DNA of 46,625 bases, taken from positions 1 to 46,625 of the forward strand of contig NZ_LT707033.1 of assembly GCF_900155735.1 (NCBI RefSeq). Direction: 5' to 3'. The number at the start of each line of letters is the position of its first letter. Within the stretch, counting starts at the first letter, position 1. Under the pieces are notes generated by a model. The model ran no database searches. It was not told the DNA's origin and saw only the letters and a list, made by a program, of their open reading frames with translations. The position numbers were made by a program, and so were the translations under genes. The DNA comes from Intestinibacillus massiliensis (GTDB lineage: Bacteria > Bacillota > Clostridia > Oscillospirales > Butyricicoccaceae). This document shows, one piece after another, positions 8,185-15,996 of the stretch.

Positions 8185-8727
8185 TCACTCCTCTTTGCCC
8201 TTTCCTCCGCGAGGATACGGTGCTTTATCTCTCCATTCAACACCATTCTTGGTGTGATACCTCTGCGAATGCCATGGAACTTCATGTTCACGTGGAGACG
8301 ATCGTTCTCTGCTGTCCGAGTGAGGCGAGCTGTAGCTATCGTCGTCAACAGCATATGACTTCTTATCATCTGTTGATGAGTCGCTCCTCACATCATCAGG
8401 GTGAGGTGTTTCCTTGGAACTATTACCAGAAGATGTTGCTGCATCAATTATTGCAGGAATTGTTGTCACCAAAAACGTGATGACGCCACCAACAATCTCT
8501 CCCTTGTGGTCGCGCCACAACTGTTTGGCTGTGTTTCCAACACCAGTAAAAAAATGCTTAACCCCATCGGGCTTCATAGCATTCTTTTTAAGAGGTGGCT
8601 GATGGGCTGTACCTGTAGAATCAGAATGCTCAAACTGCCTTGGGGTGCTTTCCTTCACCGGTGGTTCTGCATATAAAGACTCAGCGGACTCAGTGGATTC
8701 GGCCGCACAGTCTGTTTCTTCATTCAC
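8185..8727 (-). CDS. Small single-pass membrane protein of unknown function
   Basis: About 180 aa from a GTG at 8727, chosen because GAGGTGG lies 5 nt upstream; an in-frame GTG at 8736 is possible. The protein is low in complexity: an acidic, Ser/Thr-rich N-terminal part, one predicted membrane helix (EIVGGVITFLVTTIPAIIDA), then a Ser/Asp/His-rich, probably disordered tail ending in PRGGKGKEE. The gene lies exactly between the two direct repeats and reads in the same direction as the defence cluster. Together with the repeat behind it, it looks like an inserted unit. I do not recognise the family. Confidence 0.5.
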   Translation of the reverse strand: MNEETDCAAESTESAESLYAEPPVKESTPRQFEHSDSTGTAHQPPLKKNAMKPDGVKHFFTGVGNTAKQLWRDHKGEIVGGVITFLVTTIPAIIDAATSSGNSSKETPHPDDVRSDSSTDDKKSYAVDDDSYSSPHSDSRERSSPREHEVPWHSQRYHTKNGVEWRDKAPYPRGGKGKEE

Positions 8728-8753
8728 CCCAACCACCTCTGCAATAGGTTGGC

Positions 8754-8956
8754 TCTATGTTCCTACCGTATTGGATACAAAGGCAAAGCCCTTATCCGGC
8801 ACAGAAATACCGAAAAAGGGCATAAAACAAGGGCTTTCGAGGTCAATCGCTGACTTCGGAAGCCCTTGTTTGCTTTATGGAATTGTGGTCTGCCGGTCGG
8901 CTGCACGGTGAAATGTCAGCCTTGCGGTGTAGTGCAAAGCGAATAATTAAAAGGTG
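8754..8956. repeat. Structured 204-bp direct repeat, copy 2
   Basis: Same element as 7954-8157, with about 17 differences by eye, most of them outside the long central stem, which is identical in both. On the minus strand it starts 10 nt after the stop codon of the 8967 gene and ends shortly before the GTG of the 8185 gene. After the stem the minus strand reads GTTTTATG, so transcription termination is plausible. Confidence 0.85.
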
Positions 8957-8966
8957 GAACAGTATC

Positions 8967-9509
8967 TCATATATACAGCCATCTATTGCCATCCCAGTAA
9001 GGTTGTTCTTGATTCCGGGACTCATGCAATTCGTCAAACAAATTAAACGCTACCACCCTTGCCGTGTCGAAGTCGGTAATCTTTCTGCCGTGATACTCCC
9101 AACGCTGAGTTCCTTTGAAAATAATACCCCAGCCTGAGCCGTATTTGCTCTTCATGATAGTAATATAGTCGCCCTTGTAGCGTAGTGTAAAGTTGCCGGT
9201 TTCGGGCTTACGATACCACTCTTGTTTCATGAAGTTTTTCCTTCGGTTTACACGGTTTTTTAGGTTACGCTCTCGTTCTTGAGGAGTCACATAATCGCAT
9301 ATCATTTTTGAAGCACAATCGCATCCTACTCTTATCTCGCCATCATAGTCGGGGTGTTTAAGCAGATGGACATATCGGATTTTTTCCTTTCCACACATTT
9401 CGCATTGCTCATACGGAATAGGTTCATCAGGGTAAACATTCTCCCCCAAATCCTCCATCCCAATATAATCCCACCCCTTATGTGGAATATCTGGTTTATT
9501 CCAACGCAA
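8967..9509 (-). CDS. Zinc-ribbon-like protein of unknown function in the defence cluster
   Basis: About 180 aa from a TTG at 9509, supported by GAGGGGTG 6 nt upstream; other TTG/GTG codons up to 9527 are possible. Near the N-terminus are two cysteine pairs, CEMCGKE and VGCDCASKMICDY, separated by about 25 residues; this spacing suggests a metal-binding ribbon. A basic stretch follows (RERNLKNRVNRRKNFMK), then a Trp/Tyr-rich beta region ending in WDGNRWLYI. It is the last tightly packed gene of the leftward cluster, about 15-30 nt after the preceding gene, and repeat copy 2 follows at once. A nucleic-acid-related role is only a guess. Confidence 0.6.
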   Translation of the reverse strand: MRWNKPDIPHKGWDYIGMEDLGENVYPDEPIPYEQCEMCGKEKIRYVHLLKHPDYDGEIRVGCDCASKMICDYVTPQERERNLKNRVNRRKNFMKQEWYRKPETGNFTLRYKGDYITIMKSKYGSGWGIIFKGTQRWEYHGRKITDFDTARVVAFNLFDELHESRNQEQPYWDGNRWLYI

Positions 9510-9541
9510 CAAAATCACCCCTCGCAATAATCATATTGGTC

Positions 9542-9823
9542 TCATTTTCCCCTTTTATCGGCTACAAAGTTCAAACTCCAGTACACTCTCTGAGGATTTT
9601 GAATGATCCCCTTTTTCTTCAAATCAGTCCTTATCCATCTCATCTGATATGCAAATTCTGTACCAGTGCAATTTGCATCTTCGATTTCCAAGACTTCTTT
9701 AGGAATCTTTAGGCGAAATGCAACTTTTGTATTGATATCGGCAGCTTTAAGCATCTCCTGTGTTTCCGAAAGAACCAAAACAGTTGCCTCTGCAAGTAAA
9801 CTCTTTGATGGTAATACGCCCAT
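9542..9823 (-). CDS. Small winged-helix protein resembling the Mrr N-terminal domain
   Basis: 93 aa; GGAGG lies 5 nt before ATG. The C-terminal part (MRWIRTDLKKKGIIQNPQ then RVYWSL) follows the pattern of the Mrr_N winged helix, in which a Trp-Ala-Arg-Thr-like helix precedes a Leu-Lys-Lys-Ala-Gly turn and a closing arginine-Trp strand. Here that domain stands alone without a nuclease domain, so the protein may bind DNA, perhaps as a partner or regulator of the Mrr-like nuclease encoded at 15997. The assignment is from memory of the family pattern. It sits 25 nt after the peptidase gene, in the same transcription unit. Confidence 0.6.
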   Translation of the reverse strand: MGVLPSKSLLAEATVLVLSETQEMLKAADINTKVAFRLKIPKEVLEIEDANCTGTEFAYQMRWIRTDLKKKGIIQNPQRVYWSLNFVADKRGK

Positions 9824-9848
9824 GATAACCTCCAGAAAAAATATATGT

Positions 9849-11441
9849 TTATTCCGTGCCGGTCATCACCGGCAGATTTTTGGATACCAACATATCGTTA
9901 CATTCGTGAATTGATCCCATGTAAAGGTGGTTAAGAAAGAAATTATACATCAAGTGAGCCTCGTTCTGTGCCAATCGCAATGTAAAGCCAGATCTACTGA
10001 TAAGTGCATTACTCAACTCTGGCGGCAGATTCATACCAATACACACAGCAACCACACAGTCAACATTTTTGGGGTATGCCGGATTGTTTCGCATACGCTG
10101 AACCAACTTTGTGGAAATAAGAGCCTTTTCTGCCAGGGTCTCTTCGGAGATTTCTACCCATTCCATAAGGTAGAGCAAGGCGGCACCAAATTGGGCTGCT
10201 AGTTCTTGAAGAACTCGTTGAATCTCCATTTCTCGTGCAAGGATGGCATCTGCTTTTCCCATAACATCAGCGCTGACCTCTTTGGCAAAAGTGGTCTGGA
10301 ACACAATGCCAGAATCCACATCTCTAAAGAGAACGCACTCTTTATAAAATTCCTCGCCGTATTTATTCGTTGCCTTTACTTTCAGTTTGAAGACCAGGCA
10401 ACATTCATCAATGTGCAAACGACCATACTCGGTCATCTTCACAGTATTATTTTCGTCCCTGGTGACATACTTCGGATCGTTCAAACACATATGCGAATCC
10501 ACATATATGTATGAGCCCTTTTGAGATTGAGCAGAAAGGCGCATATCGCTGAAGGCGATGATTTGGGCATCGTCCGCGCTGATACAGTATGTCTGGTCTT
10601 TCTGCAAACTGCCTTTTTTGAAGGCGTGTGGTTTTACATAGTGTCCGTCAATATAAGTAAACGCACCGATAGCCTCTTCGTAGCCTGCATCCACCATACG
10701 CATTTTTGCTGCATGGCGTGAGACAACAAAAAAGGTAGCGAGGGCATCAATGACAGCCTCCATCACATCCACGATATGTGCTGCATTCATTTCCCGTTGG
10801 AATATACGGACAAATTCGGCAGCTTTTGTCTTAAACGCACCTATCGGCATCTGGATGCGAGGTGCCAGCGAGTTTGCCTGCCACTCCATCCAATCAGCGG
10901 CGGTACGGTCGGAAGAACCCTTTGACCCGCCAATGACCATGCACTTTATTTGTGTTGCATCGCGGTTATAAAGCCGCTCCAGTTCAAAGGCTTTTCTGTG
11001 CTGATCCCAATGGACGCACTCATGTACGATGGTGTTGTTGACAGAACCCAGATTCCTTAAATGGAATGCTTTGGGGGCTACAACGATGGTTTTTGCCGGA
11101 AAGTGAGCAGCTTCCACTTTTCCCGTGGCAGAGTTAAATACTTCTGTGGTACAGTCTTGGAAGAAAATCTGTCCAAATACAGAAAAATCCTCCGTCAGTT
11201 CCTGGGTAACAACCGAAAGACCGAGCCTATCGGCAAAAACCATAGGGTCAATAGGCATAGGGGTTTGCAGGGCTTCTGGGTAGTATTTTCGCAAAAACTC
11301 CGTAGCTATCTTATCGAGGTCGATTTTATAACTAATCGGAACAAGGGAATCTGACAAAGGTTTGTATTGCTTGTTCTTTTGATTGTATTGATCAACTCGA
11401 AGGATACGGAGGTCATCCAGATTTTTGGATAAATCAGCCAT
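9849..11441 (-). CDS. ImmA/IrrE-like metallopeptidase with C-terminal XRE domain (second part of a split gene)
   Basis: 530 aa from ATG 11441. A zinc-peptidase motif HECVH is at residues 140-144. The C-terminal region (about residues 440-490) contains a helix-turn-helix of the XRE kind (ETLAEKALISTKLVQRM), followed by a tail similar to that of the protein at 11757. ImmA/IrrE proteins are sensors or proteases that cleave XRE repressors of mobile elements. The ATG overlaps the stop of the 11434 gene by 8 nt (ATGGCTGA). As I recall them, full-length Clostridia homologues begin with the sequence now encoded by that upstream gene, so the two probably are one protein split by a frame change. No ribosome site precedes this ATG, so translation would need coupling or frameshifting. 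Confidence 0.82.
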   Translation of the reverse strand: MADLSKNLDDLRILRVDQYNQKNKQYKPLSDSLVPISYKIDLDKIATEFLRKYYPEALQTPMPIDPMVFADRLGLSVVTQELTEDFSVFGQIFFQDCTTEVFNSATGKVEAAHFPAKTIVVAPKAFHLRNLGSVNNTIVHECVHWDQHRKAFELERLYNRDATQIKCMVIGGSKGSSDRTAADWMEWQANSLAPRIQMPIGAFKTKAAEFVRIFQREMNAAHIVDVMEAVIDALATFFVVSRHAAKMRMVDAGYEEAIGAFTYIDGHYVKPHAFKKGSLQKDQTYCISADDAQIIAFSDMRLSAQSQKGSYIYVDSHMCLNDPKYVTRDENNTVKMTEYGRLHIDECCLVFKLKVKATNKYGEEFYKECVLFRDVDSGIVFQTTFAKEVSADVMGKADAILAREMEIQRVLQELAAQFGAALLYLMEWVEISEETLAEKALISTKLVQRMRNNPAYPKNVDCVVAVCIGMNLPPELSNALISRSGFTLRLAQNEAHLMYNFFLNHLYMGSIHECNDMLVSKNLPVMTGTE

Positions 11442-11742
11442 ACAGGAAAGGAATGAACCAAGGGAAACAAGTATCCTCCTCAACATCACGGTGGCGGTGG
11501 TGTTCTTTAACATAAACCTCCGCTTCAACAATGACATCAAATGCGATTTCCATACCATCCCTGTCATCTATCCCTACGGACTTAATTGTGAAATCGGAGA
11601 GTTCTGCATAATCGGGACTGCTGACCGTGTGGGAACTCAGTTCGATATTATGGCGGTTTTGTATGACATAAGATTTTATGGCGTTGAAGAACTGGTCATA
11701 AAATCTGCTGCCGATGTATTCCTTAAACGAACGGTCAGCCAC
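11434..11742 (-). CDS. N-terminal segment of the split ImmA/IrrE-like protein
   Basis: 102 aa from a GTG with AGGAGGG 7 nt upstream. It begins MADRSFKEYIGSRFYDQFFNA and has an alpha/beta profile with the strand MEIAFDVIVEAEVYV. It ends CFPWFIPFLYG and stop. If the ribosome moved +1 near 11443, the reading would run WFIPFC-MADL straight into the 9849 product. That fits the spacing Trp-Phe-x3-Cys-x2-Asp-Leu which I remember from unsplit homologues. The sequence shows the overlap and open frames; the family comparison is recall. Confidence 0.65.
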   Translation of the reverse strand: MADRSFKEYIGSRFYDQFFNAIKSYVIQNRHNIELSSHTVSSPDYAELSDFTIKSVGIDDRDGMEIAFDVIVEAEVYVKEHHRHRDVEEDTCFPWFIPFLYG

Positions 11743-11756
11743 AAAAATCCCTCCTC

Positions 11757-12557
11757 TTATAGATTCGTTAGTGGTGACATTCCTGACTTTTTCAGGAACT
11801 CATTGCACTCATATACTGTGTTGTTGTATGCAGCATCAATAAGGTATTGATACGCTCGTTCTTTTGGGGTCTTACGCAATTGATACCCTGCCGCACCAAG
11901 CAGATTCATAATCTGGTGAGGGAACAAATGCAAAGCGATACCAATTGCAACAACATTTTCAAGTGTTGGGCGTTCACCTTCGTCATTTTTGTATCGACGA
12001 ATTGTGCGGTCAGAAATACCTGTTAATTCAGCTAGACCCTCTTCAGTAACATCTTTCAGTTCCATGAAGAAAGACAACATTCCGCCAAAATTAAAGGGAG
12101 GTTCTTGACCACCACCAGATGTGATGTTCCGAAACATTTCTTGAGAAATAGTGTCAATTGATGCGACCTTTTCAGCATGGGCTATCCGCTTACCCTTATA
12201 TTTTCTGGCAGAATGATATAATTCATTGGGTTTTGGCTTCCTCTCGACAAAGAAATACTCTTCGCACAAGCAAAAAGCCGTCAGTCCATTTTTATCTCCG
12301 AAAAGTTTTGGGGAACGAAAAAACGAGTGGACATCAATACTCTGTTCCAACAGGATAATTGCTATCGGACGAAGGACAAAAAGACCATCAATATAAATGT
12401 ACTTTCCGCTATCAACGGCTCTTCGAAAATCATGATGCCGTTTATAATACGACAGCACCTGCTCTTTCGGTAAGCGAAGGACTCGCTTTTCGGAAAAGAC
12501 ACGTCCGTCTGTATTATCATTTTTCTTTGATGGTGCAGGACGAGCACCAGGAGCCAT
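11757..12557 (-). CDS. XRE-family DNA-binding protein paired with the ImmA/IrrE-like protein
   Basis: 266 aa; AAGGAGGG lies 6 nt before ATG. The C-terminal third has a helix-turn-helix (EEGLAELTGISDRTIRRYK, about residues 173-191), then a tail (YQYLIDAAYNNTVYECNEFL) that parallels the end of the ImmA/IrrE-like protein (MYNFFLNHLYMGSIHECNDM). The N-terminal 100 residues are basic and unassigned. The shared C-terminal layout suggests that the two genes arose by duplication or belong to one regulatory pair, with this protein as the DNA-binding partner or target of the peptidase. It is 14 nt from both neighbours. Confidence 0.75.
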   Translation of the reverse strand: MAPGARPAPSKKNDNTDGRVFSEKRVLRLPKEQVLSYYKRHHDFRRAVDSGKYIYIDGLFVLRPIAIILLEQSIDVHSFFRSPKLFGDKNGLTAFCLCEEYFFVERKPKPNELYHSARKYKGKRIAHAEKVASIDTISQEMFRNITSGGGQEPPFNFGGMLSFFMELKDVTEEGLAELTGISDRTIRRYKNDEGERPTLENVVAIGIALHLFPHQIMNLLGAAGYQLRKTPKERAYQYLIDAAYNNTVYECNEFLKKSGMSPLTNL

Positions 12558-12571
12558 GTCTTTCCCTCCTT

Positions 12572-14044
12572 TTACAAGAATAAGGTTTGAATATCGATTT
12601 TCGAATTTTCAATGTAGTGCCGATACATCAGTTCTGCAGGCAGTAATCGCACTTGGATGTCCTGCAGTCCTAAATTGCTTAACATAGCAAAAGAAACAGT
12701 ACCTATTGGAACAATCTCCCTCAAAGCCGTGGGCATAAGGAAACAGTTACGCACCGTGCTAATCTGATGCGCCTCTACAAAGGGCTGATACGCCAACTTG
12801 TACAAATACTGCTTAGTTATGGATTCAATACCGGGCTGGCCACGCAGCTTCTTATTGTGTTCCAACTGGATGTTATAATACTTTGCATCGAAAATAACAA
12901 ACTGATAGTCTTCGTTGATATTGACAAGAGAAACGATGTCTGGGATAAGCGTGTCCTCTGCCAGCTTTGCAAACGGCTCACCGCTCGGTGCAGTTCCAGT
13001 CCACTGCGGTTTATCAATCAAATCAATGAGTTTCTTATGCCGCATATCGCAGTATTGCTCTGCTAACGGTACAGGCAGTCGCAGTCCGCCGATTGGCTTA
13101 TGCAACTGGTTGTCCATTACTTCTGCACAGACCTTTTCCCATACAAGATTGAAGCTATTTGTGCCGAACATACTGAAACAGTCGAGATCGTCCAGTGTAC
13201 TGCTGTTGGCTATGTAGGCATACAGCGTTTTCAGCAGAAGCTGTTTGCGGGTATTGAACTGGACATTGAGTTCTTTGACAATGCGATCTAGGACATACTC
13301 CTTGTCACCAAAGTCTTCGATATGCTCATCAGAAATATCGACACCCATAATATCGAATAAATCTAACAGATCGGCATCTCGTAATTCCTCCGTACAGCGG
13401 GTGAGTATACACTCATGCAGGCGCTTGAAGAAATCGAAATCGTCATTCACTCGCTTCATGGTCAACAATTCCGGGTAATACGGCCGGTTGTTGCTTAAAA
13501 GTGTGAATGTTTCGTTGATGGTCTTATCCCAAAGAATGTCGCCGGACCCGTTGGACTCGATGATATCCTGCGTGTTGGTATAGGCACCATACTCGAAATA
13601 ATCCTGGAGGAGGAACAGCATAACAGCCAACATATTAAATGCACTGCTGTCACTCGTATCGTTGTACATACGAATGATTTGTTCCTTGGAATTGTACTTT
13701 TCCAAAACCTTCAGCACTTGTTTCAGTTCTGCTTTAGGAGCCGTGGCATCAAGCAGATATTTCGGATAGCATTTCAACACACGACCCTCAATTGTAATAA
13801 CGCCCACAAAAGTAAACACATACAGATATTCGTTTTCGCCGACCTCAACATCGGCGATTTCTATGTCCTCATCCAACAAATCAGTGAGATCCTTCTGTGT
13901 GTCATTTGCTTTTACGGCCTTCAGAACGCCATATTCTTTCAAGCGCTTCAGAATGCGAACAGTCTTTTCCTCGGAGCAACGAAACTCTTTAACCAGGTCT
14001 TCCTGGGTATAGCGTTTTTGTTCTTGTAAAAATACTGAAATCAT
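12572..14044 (-). CDS. LlaJI/McrC-like restriction endonuclease subunit
   Basis: 490 aa. The overall sequence resembles LlaJI R2, the McrC-like nuclease partner of a McrB-type GTPase. A winged-helix N-terminus (YTQEDLVKEFRCSEEKTVRIL) is followed by a long helical region. Near the C-terminus lies a PD-(D/E)xK active site: Pro368-Asp369 in TLIPDIVSLV and Asp386-Ala-Lys388 in FVIFDAKYYNI. The start overlaps the McrB stop codon (ATGA). In LlaJI of Lactococcus two C5 methyltransferases and two restriction subunits form one operon; the same set is present here. Its recognition sequence cannot be read from the DNA. Confidence 0.85.
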   Translation of the reverse strand: MISVFLQEQKRYTQEDLVKEFRCSEEKTVRILKRLKEYGVLKAVKANDTQKDLTDLLDEDIEIADVEVGENEYLYVFTFVGVITIEGRVLKCYPKYLLDATAPKAELKQVLKVLEKYNSKEQIIRMYNDTSDSSAFNMLAVMLFLLQDYFEYGAYTNTQDIIESNGSGDILWDKTINETFTLLSNNRPYYPELLTMKRVNDDFDFFKRLHECILTRCTEELRDADLLDLFDIMGVDISDEHIEDFGDKEYVLDRIVKELNVQFNTRKQLLLKTLYAYIANSSTLDDLDCFSMFGTNSFNLVWEKVCAEVMDNQLHKPIGGLRLPVPLAEQYCDMRHKKLIDLIDKPQWTGTAPSGEPFAKLAEDTLIPDIVSLVNINEDYQFVIFDAKYYNIQLEHNKKLRGQPGIESITKQYLYKLAYQPFVEAHQISTVRNCFLMPTALREIVPIGTVSFAMLSNLGLQDIQVRLLPAELMYRHYIENSKIDIQTLFL

Positions 14045-15984
14045 TCTCCATCATCCTCTGGGAAATTATCAATAAACAGACTGCTGATTCCTTCGCAGAA
14101 AATATAAACACCCTTGGTGTCAAATTCCCTGCAAATCTTGGAATACTGGTTCTTTGCCTTCTCATCGCAGCCGCCGAACAGCGTAATGCGCTTCTGTTTT
14201 GCGGCATCATCAAACAGGTACATAATGACCTTGTTCTTAAAAATACGGGTGAAGACGGCAGGGTCAATCATTTCGCCATCTGGCAGATTCTTCTTGGAAA
14301 TGAAATACGGACCCATCAGCTTATCCTCGTTCACCTTGTAAGTGAGCAGTTCATTATTGATAGCCTTGCGGAGCGCATTCCATTCCACAATGCGGCGATA
14401 ATCACTTTGACCGAGGATGACCTTTTTGCCAACGATTCCGGCTTCACTATCATCGATGCCCAAATAGGTGAAATCCCATCTGCGCTTAAACGCCGTATCC
14501 ATCGGGAATACGCCCTGGTCAGCACTGTTCATGGTGGCCCAGATAAACATATTGTCTGGGATGCGGATTTCAGCGTAATCGTCGGGATTGCCGCCGAGTT
14601 CTCCTGCCAGATACTTTTTGATGTCCTCGGATGCCTGAATCGGATATTCGCTGACCTCGTCATCACCACGGTCAAGCAACTGGAATACATCACCGAACAC
14701 GGCAGCGACATTGGCACGATTGATTTCCTCGATTACAAGCAGGAAAGGTTTGGGGGCATCAGTTCTGCTGTTCAGGAGGGCTTTCACATAAGTACGCATG
14801 AACGGACCAGGTACATAGGAATAAGTGATGGCATCCTTGCCATCGCTGTCCTTGCAAGGCACAGGTTTATATGTACCGACAAAATTGGCGTAGGAGTAGT
14901 CCGGGTGGAATGTCACACGCTCGTATTCGCCACCATCAGTCAGCAGGATGTCTTTTTCACAGTTCAGAGTAAAACTTTTACCAGTTCCAGGTGCGCCAAA
15001 GAGAATGCGGTTACGAGCAAATTCACTCTGATAACCTGTGTTATAATGTATTTCTTGCACAACGCTTCTCTGCTCGACCAAAAAACGTTTATATAGATCC
15101 AAGCCAGCAGACAACGAGCCATTACCGCGATTGCGGTTAAATTCCTCAAAACCATCATCTGCCTTAATAGCTGCCTCTGCTCTTTCAAACACTTCAATAT
15201 CATCGATCTCAAAAATGGACGAGAAGGGGGCGATAGCATCCCCAAAAGTTGTGCTCACCGCTCTCAAGGCGCTAATGTACTGATTCCTGGTATTTTCCGA
15301 GTAGTGTTCGCCGTTATCCCTTTCTAGTTCTTCAAACCATGCCTTAAAGGCTGCTTCATTGTCAATAGAAGCGTCAGGCAATGGCTCGTTGTGATTTGCA
15401 AGTTCAGTTACGAGAGAACCATGAATCCATTCTGCATTACGAATATAAAAATACATGAACTCTTTGCGAAAAGCGCAGGCATATTCACCAGAGCCTTTAT
15501 CTTGCTGCACAAATCCCTCTTTCATTGCTTGGGCAATTGTCGCAATTTTGATTTGTTTGGAGATGGGGGTTTCTGCTCCGGCAGTTGAAGATTTCAGCTT
15601 CCATGCGCAAAAAATCGTCTGACCGTCACGCCTGTAAACGCCTAATTGAACTGCTAAATGACCGCTTTGCATTTGACCAAAAGCATAGTTGATATATTTG
15701 CTTTTTTGCTGAGTGCGCTGTTCATCGTTCAAATTAGAACGACCTCCAGGTGTTGTGCCTTTAGCACAAATGATGACTTTATCTTGTTCAGTCTCTTCAA
15801 AAGTGACTTCATATACCTCGGACAAATTATCACTGACTGATTCGCAGTGTACAATATGACCGAACTGCTCAAATGCTGACAAAAGTTCGGTTCGAACTTG
15901 TTCAGATGAAAGAGAATCTGTTGCCCGATTATAGTCAGCAGATACAATTTCGCCGTTACCAAGCGCCCATTGATATTCTGGCAT
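14041..15984 (-). CDS. McrB-like AAA+ GTPase subunit of restriction system
   Basis: 647 aa; AAGGAGGG precedes ATG. The N-terminal region (about 1-185) looks like the MrcB_N/DUF3578 domain that reads DNA. The AAA+ motor follows: Walker A GAPGTGKS at 330-337, Walker B FLLVIEEINR at about 414-423, the McrB-type GTP signature as MNSAD at 485-489 (NTxD in the classical enzyme), and arginine finger residues in AFKRRWDF. McrB proteins translocate on DNA with GTP and activate the McrC-type nuclease, here the 12572 product, with which it overlaps by 4 nt. It corresponds to LlaJI R1. Confidence 0.9.
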   Translation of the reverse strand: MPEYQWALGNGEIVSADYNRATDSLSSEQVRTELLSAFEQFGHIVHCESVSDNLSEVYEVTFEETEQDKVIICAKGTTPGGRSNLNDEQRTQQKSKYINYAFGQMQSGHLAVQLGVYRRDGQTIFCAWKLKSSTAGAETPISKQIKIATIAQAMKEGFVQQDKGSGEYACAFRKEFMYFYIRNAEWIHGSLVTELANHNEPLPDASIDNEAAFKAWFEELERDNGEHYSENTRNQYISALRAVSTTFGDAIAPFSSIFEIDDIEVFERAEAAIKADDGFEEFNRNRGNGSLSAGLDLYKRFLVEQRSVVQEIHYNTGYQSEFARNRILFGAPGTGKSFTLNCEKDILLTDGGEYERVTFHPDYSYANFVGTYKPVPCKDSDGKDAITYSYVPGPFMRTYVKALLNSRTDAPKPFLLVIEEINRANVAAVFGDVFQLLDRGDDEVSEYPIQASEDIKKYLAGELGGNPDDYAEIRIPDNMFIWATMNSADQGVFPMDTAFKRRWDFTYLGIDDSEAGIVGKKVILGQSDYRRIVEWNALRKAINNELLTYKVNEDKLMGPYFISKKNLPDGEMIDPAVFTRIFKNKVIMYLFDDAAKQKRITLFGGCDEKAKNQYSKICREFDTKGVYIFCEGISSLFIDNFPEDDGE

Positions 15985-15996
15985 AGGTATCCCTCC

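Noticed and set aside
7954-8956. Integron attC sites
   Set aside because: The repeats lack the RYYYAAC and GTTRRRY end boxes, are longer than usual, and no tyrosine integrase is present.
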